Of a stretch of 64,000 nucleotides of DNA, positions 48,760-60,673 are shown one piece after another (position 1 is the stretch's first letter; each line of letters starts with the position of its first letter). Origin of the DNA: Euwallacea fornicatus (taxonomy: Eukaryota > Arthropoda > Insecta > Coleoptera > Curculionidae); assembly GCF_040115645.1 (NCBI RefSeq), contig NC_089543.1, positions 4,030,001 to 4,094,000 on the forward strand, in the 5' to 3' direction. The translations under genes and the position numbers were made by a program. Under the pieces are notes generated by a model. That model was not told where the DNA came from, ran no database searches, and was given only the letters and a program-made list of their open reading frames with translations.

Positions 48760-50604
48760 TTTAAGGTTTTTCGCATTCATATTTAACTGCAGATTTTCTA
48801 TATTGTATTTTGTTGAGTTACTTCTACTAGTTTTTTTTCTCAGGCAATTTTGCAACATTTGCAGATAATATTGGATGTCGTTCCTTTCATACGTTTTTAC
48901 TATTCATTTCATCCTACTTACATACATATATAGTTTTTTACTAGTACTGACTTATTCGCCATTTAAAAAATTACTTAACTCACGACCCCTACGAATATAG
49001 TTACCAGGTTTTCATATACCCATTGATTTGGATATGTTTAGGGTTTCGGTACGTTTGATGTGTTTTTGAATTTGTTTTAAATATGTGACTTCGGGTACTT
49101 TAAAGCAGACTTATTGAGTAAATCCGCTTTTGCCAAAGTATTATATGAATAGAGGAGAGCCAAAGTTTCATAATACTGAATGTTAAAAATATAAATTAAG
49201 ATTAAACAGCTTGAATAATGTGTCTTGAATATACCTTCCCCATTATTCAAGACTTCAAGACTCAAAAGCGCTTAGAAACTTTAAAGATCGATATTTAAAC
49301 ATAGATGTATCTTGTATAATGATATAGTATTTTGTGTTGTATTCGAATACTTTAAAAGTTTTTTTAAGTATTTTTTTTATTTTAGTAAAAGCATTTTAAG
49401 CACGAAGTTGTATTATTTCATACAAGTATTTACTGTAGTAAACTTGGTATTAATAGAATTGCCATAATAAATATTACATAAAAATTAAAAATCGCTCATT
49501 AAATAGAGCCTCGCAAGACCAAGATTAACGGATTCTCTGCCTTTCTGGGTTTTGTACAGCGACACCGAAATTTAATCTCGGTATTGGTCTTATAGAAGCA
49601 ATTATTAGACTCTTAGGTTTGGTGTAGGTCTCTATCATGAATAACCTTAAATAGTATCTTTGTTATACTAGAGCCCTCTTGCGAGGTGTATGAGTCGTAC
49701 TATATCAATAAGAAATCTGTAAACAAATTTACCTTCCAAACATCAACTACCATTCTTTATTGAGAGATGGCTCAACTTAGCTTGATTGAGATATGAATTC
49801 AAGTATATATGTCGAATGATTTTTTGCCGCTCACATTGCCTGGAAATTTTAAAGTATAAACAAAAAACTTTTTCTAAAGGAATTTAAGTAATCTACGCAT
49901 CGGAGGCAAAAAGTTTTACCATTTTTAAGCCAACAGATTTTTTTATAAGCCAAATTATTTATTCAACTCAAAGGAAGAACTGTTGGGGTAAAGAAATAGC
50001 AGCAAGAATCAGCTTTCAGTGATTTAATATTGCATTAACACCTTCAGAAACTTGATTTCCCTATTATTTCTTAATAAATGGTTTTTAATCCTTAATTTAA
50101 GGTGAATAAATTGTTATTTTCAATTTTTCTTTATATCTTTCAACTTAGAAATCAATTAGGTTAATCGAATTGTTTAGATAACCCAACATTCCAGAAGAAT
50201 ACTCTGAGCGTGAAAAACAAACTCAAACTCCACGAGATTTCTAAGTCTTCTCCCATTCAATATGCTTCACACATATGCCGACCTTTGCTTCAAGTTGTAT
50301 TAAAATATTTTGGTTATGGAAGAAGTCTCTTGTACTGTTTCCTATATCACAACCGCGACTCTCGCATTTGGAACATCCTTTAGGTACCTGCGTGAGAGCT
50401 GTACCAAAATCATGATCTCTCTCAAACAACCCAATATACGTTGTCACGCAAAACACTTTAATAAACTTACATGCACAGAAAAAAAAACTCATCAGAAGGA
50501 TCTACCTAACTAATCTCTAAGGCCGCAAGGCTTCGCCAGTCATTATAGTGCGGTTAGATGAAATTCCTACCGGTCAATTTAAACAAAAAGCTTTAAGTGA
50601 TTAT
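48760..50604. other. Scramblase 3' UTR and intergenic
   Basis: Contains the scramblase 3' UTR up to about 49490 and AT-rich spacer. A 10-bp perfect inverted pair (cctcgcaaga at about 49508, tcttgcgagg at about 49676) bounds a 180-bp stretch. A minus-strand open frame at 50241-50492 has a cysteine cluster (CSKCESRGC) but no confirmed start or splice context, so it is not called as a gene. Confidence 0.4.
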
Positions 50605-50641
50605 TATTTAAAGCCTTGAATCATACGAAGGAGTTCAGTGT
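50605..50641 (+). promoter_or_regulatory. Core promoter of the first secreted-protein gene
   Basis: TATTTAAA at 50605-50612 is followed, 32 bp from its first base to the predicted start site, by the arthropod initiator TCAGT with A at 50637. The ATG used lies 116 nt downstream; short upstream ATGs occur in the leader. Confidence 0.6.
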
Positions 50642-50752
50642 AATACAAAAAAATCTTAATCTCAGGAAATGTCATGCACGCCATCATAATCTTCATGGAT
50701 TGCGAGTATTTTTGTCAAATTAGTTTCTTCTAAGAATCCGACATGTGCAGTC

Positions 50753-52320
50753 ATGGATTATGGATTAGTAGTGTTGTGTGCATTTTTAGTTTTAGTTAAA
50801 TGTAAGTGATTCCATTATATTGACTTTCTAAATTAAAATCTTGTAGCGAACCGGTTTTTCGCACTTTTATCGTGAAAAAAGAGCCAAACAAAAAGCAATT
50901 TGTGCAATTTTCATGAAGGTTCGTTTATAAACTTTAGTAGTGGTAAATGAAGAAAGTTAAGAGTTTGAAAATAGGAACAAAAGTCGATACAATGGAAATT
51001 TAAATTGGCAGCTTATGAATATTTATGGAGAGACTCTCTTTTGCTCAACTAATCACGTTTGTAAATGAACCAAGGTGGTGAACATTCGCCAAGTAAATCA
51101 ATATATTGTTTTGTTTTTATTCAATAAGGATTTTTCCATCGTCTTCGACGCCTGCTTACCACAAATATGCGTAAATTTTCAGCTGAAGAAGTTTCAACTT
51201 CAGGAAAACTTGACTTCGGGTCTGATGGCGAAATAAAAAATGATAGAACTATAACTCTTCATTTACCATCATCTTCAACACAGACCGACAACAGGGATTC
51301 CCTCCCTAATATAAATAGCAGCGTTACTTGTGGATCTAACGGTTGCAACACCACCACCTCCAATAACTCCGTTGAAACTCTGATTTTGGTTCATGTGAGA
51401 ACCAAAGTAAACCTAGACAAAACTCTGAATCAAAAAATAGTGGAAAATTCATCAGGCGTTCCCATTGTGGCTGGTAATGGAGGATCTGGGCCCGAGGATA
51501 TTCAGATTAGGGAAAATTCTTTGTCAGTCCCAAGTTCAGATGCAAAGAGGAATTTTTACTACAAACCTGGTATTAACGAAAGAAACTACCCTCTTTCACC
51601 AGGACTACCTGAATATCGCCCTCCGAGTTCTTTCTCTGATGGCAGAGATTATTCTTTTAGGTCTAATTACCCTCCAGAATCACCTCCCTATGGGCCAAAC
51701 CAGGGATCTCCTATCGATCGATTCTACGGACCTTCTACTCCTTATGAGCCTGTCAGGCCTTTTGTATGTTTGTCTTATTATTACGAGTTAAAAAAGTAAT
51801 TAGATGCAATTTATAGGACTACAATCTCAATTCAGTGCTGCCAGTTACCCCTCCAAGTTTAAGTAGACGAGCCTACGCAAATGGGCCAAGGAGTAACGGG
51901 ATTGAGCAGCGAATGCCTTATTTCGAACACACTTACAACAAGCACCATTTTAGTGAGGAGGCTCCTCCACATACAATTTGGCTCGGTAATGAAAATACTC
52001 GAAATCCTGTGGAATTTAGAAACAAGCCCCGAGATCAACTCCTCGTTAATGGATTTGGAAGTCAGAAGTTTGGAAGAGACGACAATAGTTTCAGGTGAGT
52101 TTTTTCAAAGGAAGATGAGGACACTTCAATCTTAGTTGATAGCAGCCCTTCGCCGTTGGAGCTGCCCTTCTACGAACCTCCTTATCATCGCAGGAACTAT
52201 GGTACTGAGTGCTCCTGCAGAGAACAGCGTTCAATTGCTTCTAACCCTTATAGAGCAGCTTCTAATGGTCATCCAAAATTCTTTTATAGGAAATCTGAAA
52301 AGGCTTTCGTTGATGATTAG
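50753..52320 (+). CDS. Secreted Pro/Tyr/Ser-rich protein of unknown family, with in-frame TGA
   Basis: Exon 1 (50753-50801) encodes just a signal peptide (MDYGLVVLCAFLVLVK) and ends in phase 1. Exon 2 is 51183-51763, exon 3 starts at 51817. After a Ser/Thr/Asn-rich region the protein becomes rich in Pro, Tyr, Gly and Arg (PLSPGLPEYRPPSSF, NYPPESPPYGPNQG). Exon 3 reaches a TGA at 52096-52098 (303 residues), but the same frame then stays open for 73 codons to TAG at 52318-52320, encoding protein-like sequence (EDEDTSILVDSSPSPLELPF, a CSC pair, then FYRKSEKAFVDD). The TGA overlaps a strong donor (AG|GTGAGT); splicing to the acceptor at 52289 gives a 312-residue form ending RKSEKAFVDD. AATAAA at 52360-52365 follows the second stop. 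I do not recognise the family; an extracellular structural role is a guess. Confidence 0.7.
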
Positions 52321-54588
52321 TTGGCACTTCTAAAATAGCAAATGTGTAATGATAAGTTCAATAAATATACGGTGTTTGCAGAAAATTTCTCCTCATTGTC
52401 GCTTAACATTTCGGTTTTTTAATCGAGCCTTAATCACGTATAAATGGCCCAATTAATTAGTAACGTTTACATAAAACTATTGGAACAAAGAATTAATGAG
52501 ATTCTTGCTCGATAACTATAGAAGTTAATTAATTATTATTTGCGGATGCCGTTTTCTCCCAAACTCGTAAAAGATTCGAAGTTAAATTGAAAATTCCGGA
52601 GATTTCTGTTTGGGCTTACTAACGGTGTAAATCACAGGGCTCAAACAGCGCATGTGTCATTAGCGTGCTAGTACACAGTATAGCTAAGCGCGATAGCACG
52701 AATTTATTCGAACTAACTGACCGCATAAACGACTATTCCTAAAGCAAACGTTGGAGTTTGAATCTGCAATGCAGGGAACGATCCGGAAATACTGAAAGCA
52801 GTTCTGCAAGCGCTATTTAAATATCAAATTGAAACAATTGTACTTAGCCAGCCCCACAAGAAAGTTACATCTGTTATTAAATTCTTTTTTGGAGCAGGTT
52901 AATTTCAATCTTACTGTTTGTTAGACAGAAAAATCATTGCTGCGAGCAATGCCGTATTCCACATTTTTCTTCTTGGTGAATATCAATAGTTCGTTGTTTA
53001 ATTGCGAATTTCGACCTAAGAATAAAGAGAAAGAGGGATTTTTTCATTTAAAAATTGTTCTTAGCACTAGCTGCGGTAGGGTAATTATCTGAGCAAAATT
53101 TTGCTTAGTGATGGATTTTGGCATTTTATCTAAGAAAAACTGAAGATTTCGCTGAGACAAGCTTATGCTAACAAATAAATAAAAATAATTGGCCTGCGTT
53201 GGGTTTGACCTTGATAACCTAATTGTATTTTTATGCAGGTTTAACCTTTTTATTTTGCTGTGTGAAATCTACATACTCAATGGGCGTACTTTTCCCAAGT
53301 GATGCCTTAAGAATTTTCAACATCCTTCTTCCTGACAGACTCGAAAAACCCACTTTTTTACGTGTACAGCAAACAATTAAAAAGTCATAAGAAAGATAAT
53401 TTTATATTGGCGGCCACTTAACTATGAGAATTTATTCCTCAAAAATGATGATGCGAAAAACCCTCAGACGGTACATTCTTGATCAGTGGTGGCAAGGTAA
53501 ACAATTAATACTTATTTAAAAGAAATATAATTAAATAAATCTCTAAAAGATTATGTATGTTTGTCATATTATCTCGCGGAAGAATCTACATGTTAGGAGG
53601 TCTGAGTCTCTTATATGACCATGTAATTATGTAGTCACTGGCGTACTCATGAACGAAGCGATATTGAGCTGGACACCTATAAGTCCTGCGATTTTTAACA
53701 CAGTATGCTAAACGACTTTGTAAGGCAAAAAAATGAATTTTATTCTATTTCACAGCGTCTTCCCTGAAATTTTCGCTTTTCAGTTGACCTATATATTTGC
53801 TATTTAGGTCTCCCGTTGGCTAAAGTTACTAAGGAAAATTCAGATAAGTTCCTGACCACTCGGATTACCAACACAAATTAATTGACCTCAATTCGGCTTA
53901 CTTACACCGTTCGGATTACTCAGCAGGTATTAAAAACATACGTGTAACAAAAATACCTATGGTGAAAAAGTTGGTTTTACAGCAATCCCGAAAAAATTCT
54001 TTGTTGTGCGCTGCCTTTCAAATCTTGTTTTCCTGTTCTATCAATTAAATCATGGAGCATTCACTGCAAGTGGCCCCTTTTATTGTCTGATTCACTGTCT
54101 GAGCAGTTCCTTCACGTTTTAGTTAACAAAGACATCTCTGCTAATTATTTCGGTTCATCATCTGACCGAGAAAATATTAGTCGACTAACAGGATGTTTGA
54201 AGCTAATTTTAGTTAAACTGTTTATCTATGTGAACGAAAACGTTGTTCTTTAAAGGAAACTATTTTAGATTAAGAGCTATCTTGAGATTTTCTTTCCAAT
54301 TCGGTTAAAACTCGATGTCGTCAGCCGCTAATGAAACCTCTCCAAACAGGTTTCTTACATGGGGGGGACTTACAGATCAACAAATTTTCTGGTGCTTTGA
54401 AAATTTGTGTGATATGTGGTTGGATCAGTTCTTCGAAAGCAATAACATATTAATGGTCCCCCTCTTTGTTATGTGTAGGAAAATAATCAAACACACACTA
54501 CGCCACTGCTAAATAAACATACCTGCATAAGAGGTGCCGGCTTTGGCATTATTGAATCATTTCTATAGTTTTTGTTGTGCTGATTACT
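52321..54588. other. Intergenic, no gene seen
   Basis: Between two secreted-protein genes. AT-rich, without supported exons. Presumably contains the promoter of the next gene, though no clear TATA plus initiator pair was found in its last 150 bp. Confidence 0.4.
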
Positions 54589-57500
54589 ATGATTTTTTTG
54601 TTTGTGTTTGTGTTTGCATTTTGCGATGCCAAACCTGGTTATTCTGGTAAATTTTAATTAGGATAATTGATTGTTCGTTGATATTCGGATGCATCCTCGT
54701 TGGATCTACTCTTTCTTCGATAAGCGAGGCCAAGGCTCTCGACACGTATTGAAGTGTACGAAAAAGATATTCATATTGTTGCAATTTAGGATTAATCTTT
54801 TCAATGTTAATAAGGTGGGCTGGACACATGGTCAAGGATGCTTTGGACACGTTCCCTCGGGGCGGCCGCTCAATTTCTACTAAAATCTTCATCTCCTCGG
54901 ATTTAATTACTACCACAGGCTTTACCAAGAAATGGTTAAATTGTTTAGGTTGTTAGGAAAATGAGTTAGCAAGAACGATCGTCACGATATTTTTATACGT
55001 ACATCGTACAGTATAATAAATCTTAATTATCCCGCAAAATCAATTTCCTGCAGAGATTTTTTCATTGTACGGAAGATCCTTTAAACCATGTTTGTTACGA
55101 TAATCTCTAACGTACAACCATCATTAAAACATTTAATTACCTGGGAAAAATATTTTAATTCTGTTTTCTTATCAACTACTGTATTAGAGCTTTTGGCTAC
55201 TGACCCATTTAATATTCTTTTGGACAAGGCACTTCGAGGTAACTTCAGATTCAGACTTCTTGTAAAGATTAAAATCGTCCACAACATTGCCGTCTTTAAA
55301 GCTCATTCATAGTCATCCAGGCAAACCTTTCATAGTCTGTTGAGAGCATGTTAATTTAGGGTACTTGCAGACACGCATTTACTTAGTATTCGGAGCAACA
55401 CGGTAAGGAGCCGATGTGACTTAGGATTGTTTTCACTGATGTAAAGCTAACTAAAAAAAAATGAATTTCATCTTAAAATTTGAACTAGGGTGGAACATGG
55501 CTTAAGTTCGCTGCCGTTCTGGGCTCGTGCTTAGCGTCTGCGCAGACTCAGTTAGCTAAAAACACCTCTATATAATATGTGAGGGTGCTTTTGTCGCAGA
55601 ACGAGAGCTGTAAAATAAAAATGTTTTATTTAATGTCCGTCCCTGAGAACGAATGATTAATTATTTATTCAAATTTCATGGCGAAATCGCTGCAATGTAA
55701 TAAGCAGGTTATTTTCCTATTGTTCGCAGAATCATCATATTCCGGAAATGATATAGGCAAAGGAACAACATCTACAGGAACTGGGGGGAACTCGTATGGC
55801 TACGCCGGGAGTTTTTCTGGAGCTGGTGGCCTTCCTCCAGGAAATGTTGCCTCCCTTGCGCCTTTCATTCCGCAATTTGACTTCTCCTCGTTTTTCGAGC
55901 AGTTGAACAGACAACATCAGGAATTCATTCGACAGTAAGAATTCAGTTTTAGCAGGAGACTAATGCTCCTTGGGTGCCCTTTCGCTTTTTTCCTTTCGGA
56001 AACTGGATATCTGACTACTAGACTTTATGCATGAGAATAGCAGCTGGAGAAACGTCGGACCGTGTTTAACGCCAGCTGTGAAAGTGGATTTAATTAGACG
56101 CTTCTTAGGTTTTGGAAAATTAAAACCTTGTGTTGCTTTCGGGCATATCAATCAGAAATTCTTTTTTTTTCAGGGAATTTCCAACCGCGATAGGTCAAGA
56201 GGGGTTTAAAAAGACCCTGCTCTATAAATATACGAAACTTTTAAATGATTCTTTTTGTTCGTTCTGTTGTCTAGAGCACTTAAAACTTCAAGCCAGGTAT
56301 ACTTAGTTCAGCTCCCAAGTAGAATTCTTTCTCTAGAGGGTGACAAACAGATTTTATAGGTTCTGGAAATTCCCCGCTAACAAGCAAAATAAAGCTTAAG
56401 TAATCTCATCTGGTCTGAGTTTCGAGTTTGTTCTTCGGTATTTCTTGTTTATGTACACTCACGTGTTGAAATAATGTCGCGCACCTTGTTAAGAAAAGTT
56501 TTTTGGTTAAATTACATTTTCTACCTAAGTTTAGTTCTTTCTGCTCAGTTTAACTTTCTAAATGCATGTAGTCATTTTTCCTCATATCAGCTCTATTCTT
56601 GCACAACTAACTCTCCGTTAACAAGCATCATCAGACGGGAAAATAACTGCGCATATCAATAGGCGGAATGTGCAAGGTGGGATTTGGGATGATACGATCC
56701 AGCACGGAGAAAATGCATGGAGGGCCAGAAGTTCCACATAAAGTTGCTAAAAAGCGAATAAAATATTTTTCATGGAAGTAGTGGAACCCGCCAAGTATTG
56801 TTCTTAGTTGTGCATTTTTTTGACGTAACAGACGTGTATACGGGGTTATCCATGTAATAAACAAATGTACTTTGTCAGTTTTCTCTTATGGAACTTCATG
56901 TATATTATGTCTTTTTTGAGTTCATTGAGAAATTCTAAACATGTTTCATATAGCATACCCATCTCTAAAATCAAAAGTTATTAAAATATTTGCAAATTAG
57001 AGCGACTTACTAGATTGTCTGACCTCACCACTATAGACTTTTTATGGGGTTATCTGAAATATAGGGTGTATTTAAATAAGCTCAAAAACAATAACAGGTA
57101 AAGGCTATTTTCGCTTCCACAGAAAGTTTAATTACAGAACTATACAAAAGCCTTGCGAGAACAATACTAAAATTATTAACACGCATAGAATTTAAGGGTC
57201 CATGGGATATGGTGGTCTATGAGTTTATCATCAGCTTTCAGCAATAACAAACTTCCTAATAAATTAAAACGCTGATTGGTGGCTAGTAGCCATTGACTAT
57301 TCGCTTACGTACATCATTGTGAAATGCTTTGGACAACTTTTGTATTAATCTAAACTAAGTAGCTTTGACCTGGCATGTCACGGTTAAAGTAGTGTGTGAA
57401 TACAATAAACCCTTTAACTACACTAATCCCCTAATAACCCCATTTCTCTGTAAAAAGCTAGTTGTTCTTCAGTGGTGGTGGAATTCATAGCTATTCCTAT

Positions 57501-59783
57501 GCCTCATCTAGTTTTGGAGCAAACGCAAATGCGCAGGCCGCACATGCTCAGTAAGTACTAAATTTCTAAAACATATGTTGTAAATAACATTCTTCGCTAT
57601 ATAAATGACATTGTTTCTAACTTCAGTTGTATGTATTAGTTTGCTAGAATTTGCCTATTATTTAAGGTTGCAAACTCTTGCGCAAGTACCGTCAAATGCT
57701 GTATCGGTCACGGGAGCCAGTGGAGTTTCAGGAACAGCTGCTGATAGGTAAGCGAAGTGTGACGTTATTTTGACGGGGAATAATAAGCGCGTCTGCGCGT
57801 AAGCGGAGCAGGGCGCTAGGAGCGAGTGAGAAGGTTGGTATTTATTAGTAGATAATAAAGCAGCTGAACTTTACTAGTGGGTTTATAGCAATGTGCCAGC
57901 ATTTAAGTCAGTTTGGAAACATCAAATTCGGTGCCGCACTATATTTGAGGCGGATTGTTAATTTTTTTTATGAGGCGTTATTTCCAAAAATAAAAAAGAG
58001 AAAAAAATATGAAATTTCTAAATTTAAACATGCAAAGCAATTGATTTATTTTACGCCCCCTTACTTCTTGTGATAAAAATATTTTCATTTCACCCCGCTG
58101 GTTTCGCATAAATTGGTTGGACCTCTCAATTTGGGCCTCGCCAATTACGAATTCGTATCGATAGAAGCCCACACAAAACACAAATCAATAACAACACAAA
58201 CGTAAAGTTTGTTCAAGTTTCTGCAAGAATCAAATTTCCCTTTCGCTATTTTATTGTTAGTGAATCAGTGATCATAATTTGTGCGCAATGGCGCCGAACC
58301 GATATTGTTTGCAGGGTTTGCAGTAATGATTGCATTCTGAATACATGCCATTTGTGAATTTATCCCATCGTACTTTCAAAGCAAACGACAAATGCAAAAA
58401 TTCATTTCCATTCCATAATTGAATCCATAGCAGGGAATAAATGATTCCTTTTTGAGATCAGTTATTTCAAATTTATATTTAATGGCAGCCCTGTGTTGTT
58501 CCTTACAATAGAATCTATAGGAAAATATACAGTTACATTTTTGGGCTGATCATAATTGACAAGATAAGCTCGTCATCTTTAACTATTATATTAAAATTAC
58601 TCCAGTGATTTGGCCATAAGCGGTGCACATTCGACGTCTCTGACCCACATACAACATGCTCTTGATGACGCAGCTTATTTACAGTTATCCGACATTGCCA
58701 AACACTTCAACCTTTAAAATGTCTTTCTCGATGTTAAAACTCTGAAAAAAAATATTGCAGACCTCTTTTCTTAACATTGACTTCTTTGCAGCCATGGTAC
58801 TGACGGTTATGAAGGAGGATTTGGGCTAGGAAATAGAGGAGGGTTTGTTGGAGGCTATGGAGGAGGCTTCACTGGTATGAGTGAATTTTCAAGAGAAATT
58901 GCGTTCGATCATGGATTCTTCTTGTGTAGGCCCTGATGGCAACAGCTTCTCATTCTCCGGGCCTTTAGGGGAAGCGACTGGGGCAGCATTATCAAGTGGC
59001 TCCATAGGACCTGGAGGGGGCCATCAGATGGTTGCGGTGTTTCCTGAAAATCCGGCAAGTTATCAGTTAGATAAAGAGACATTTAAATATTAATTAAATC
59101 GTACTTTAAGCCCTGGTTCTTCGCAATTAAAACTTTAGATTTACATTTCCAAGAAGCAAGATCAGGCTTTGTCTGTTAGTTTTTGATCACGAATGCGAAA
59201 GTAATAATTCCTGAATTGATTTTAAAGAACAGTTGGGCGTAAGCTGGAAAAAAAATCAAGCGCGTTTTCCTCGCAGGTAGCGCCGCTCTTTTCATTATAG
59301 TTAAATGATCTAAGCGCAAATTAAGGCCCAATAAATGGGGAATAAATCAGAAAGGTTAATTACTTTAGGGCCCTTGCTAGCTTGGAGAAATCCGCGATAA
59401 TTGCTTATGCAAATCTGTACTTTTTCTTAAGAATGCCCTTTCAAAGGCAATAATAGGAAATTAACTGCAAAGCAGAAGTATCGAGTAACCAGCAAAAGCG
59501 GTTGCATCAGTTCGGTGTACACAGCACTAAGCGTTGGATGAGGCTATCATCAACCGAGAGGGAAGAATTTCAGCTCATAAATTTGTTTTTCTCTTAGAAT
59601 GCCCCTAATGTAAACACCAGATTTGGAGGCTCTTCAGGGGGAGGAGAAGGATTTAAGAGTGTGGTCTCTTCGAGCCAGAGCGTGAGTACCAATATTGACG
59701 GAAAACCCCAAACCTTTAGGGAGGCTTCCACCACCATCAACGACAACGGGAAAATCACCACCTACACTGCTCATAACCCATAA
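54589..59783 (+). CDS. Secreted Gly/Ser-rich (silk- or cuticle-like) protein, unknown family
   Basis: Seven exons: 54589-54646, 55730-55934, 57473-57550, 57667-57747, 58792-58874, 58930-59054, 59598-59783; every junction keeps phase; 271 residues. Exon 1 is a signal peptide (MIFLFVFVFAFCDAKPGYSG) ending in phase 1. The rest is low complexity: a Gly/Ser/Thr/Tyr section, a short amphipathic part (FIPQFDFSSFFEQLNRQHQE), an Ala/Ser part (FGANANAQAAHAQ), then GGFVGGYGGGF and FSFSGPLGEATGAALSSGS. It closes with a regular polar module, SVSTNIDGKPQTF then STTINDNGKITTYTAHNP. The sixth intron uses a GC donor (CCG|GCAAGT); unspliced, the frame stops after 13 more codons. AATAAA at 59875-59880. Composition suggests silk, glue or cuticle matrix; I cannot name a family. 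Confidence 0.78.
56838..57200 (+). mobile_element. Mariner-like remnant in intron 2 of the Gly-rich gene
   Basis: A left end (tatacggggttatccatgta, then acaaatgtactttgtcag) is followed at about 57005-57090 by a transposase signature readable as RLSDLTTIDFLWGYLKYRVY. Later frames are broken. The right end is not clear. Related to the remnant at 61208-61500. Confidence 0.65.
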
Positions 59784-60673
59784 TATTAAAGTTACAATAA
59801 TAATACTAGTAAGAGTTGTTTTGCAACGATTTTTTGTTAAAGCTTTTAGTTATCTGCGTCGAGGGGGCTGTAGAAATAAATAACTAGAATAGGAAATTTC
59901 GAGTTGTCTTAGTGTGTTTGCAGCATTAACCTCGATTTTAATAATTTTAAACTTGATCATGATCAAAAATCCGACCTCATCTGATAATATTACTTTTGGA
60001 GCTGCTCTAAACCAACAAAAAAGTGAGAAAAAATCTAAATCCTCCAAAGTTTCCCGTGGGCTGGCAGTTTTGCGATGCTCCAAGAGACATGTCTCGCAAT
60101 AAAATTACCAAGATTGATCGTAATCATAAAACTTCCCTCTAATAGATAGGCCCTGGATATAGTGATGTCCCCTGAGATGATGGACTGCATGTGAAATTTG
60201 GTCTATCTCTGCCTTAGTTAAAGATTAAAGAAAACGGATTTCAACGGCTTATCTCTGGATGCAGCTATACATCTTGTATCCATTGAATGATGTGCCATTT
60301 ATTTGCGAATCCGTTTTTAAGGGTCCCGAGTGGTAACATTTATAGCTCAAAATGTCGGCTTCATTGAGTTTTGTGGTTTCAATGATGGATTTACGGCCCT
60401 TTGTTCATTAGACATATCAAAGTAAGATTTAAGGAAGATTTATGCAAATCCACAAGGCAATTACGGAAAAGTGATTAACCTTGTTAAAGTCAATTAACGA
60501 CAATAAAAAACAAAATTATAAGTCCTAGTCTGAGGTGTATAAATAACACAAGTTTTGGACGATGCCAACTGGTTTTTCCATGGGAATAATAAACAGATAC
60601 GTGCACAACAGCCGATCAAACATATTGCTCTCTAGAGCTTTTACCTACAGTTCTTGTGATTTTTAATTGAATT
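59784..60673. other. Intergenic and promoter of the next secreted gene
   Basis: No gene. A TATA box (TATAAATA, 60538-60545) lies about 130 bp before the ATG at 60674. Confidence 0.45.
60538..60545 (+). promoter_or_regulatory. TATA box of the Pro/Gly/Phe-repeat gene
   Basis: TATAAATA positioned to start transcription near 60568; no canonical TCAGT initiator is visible there, and two ATGs precede the one used. Confidence 0.45.
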
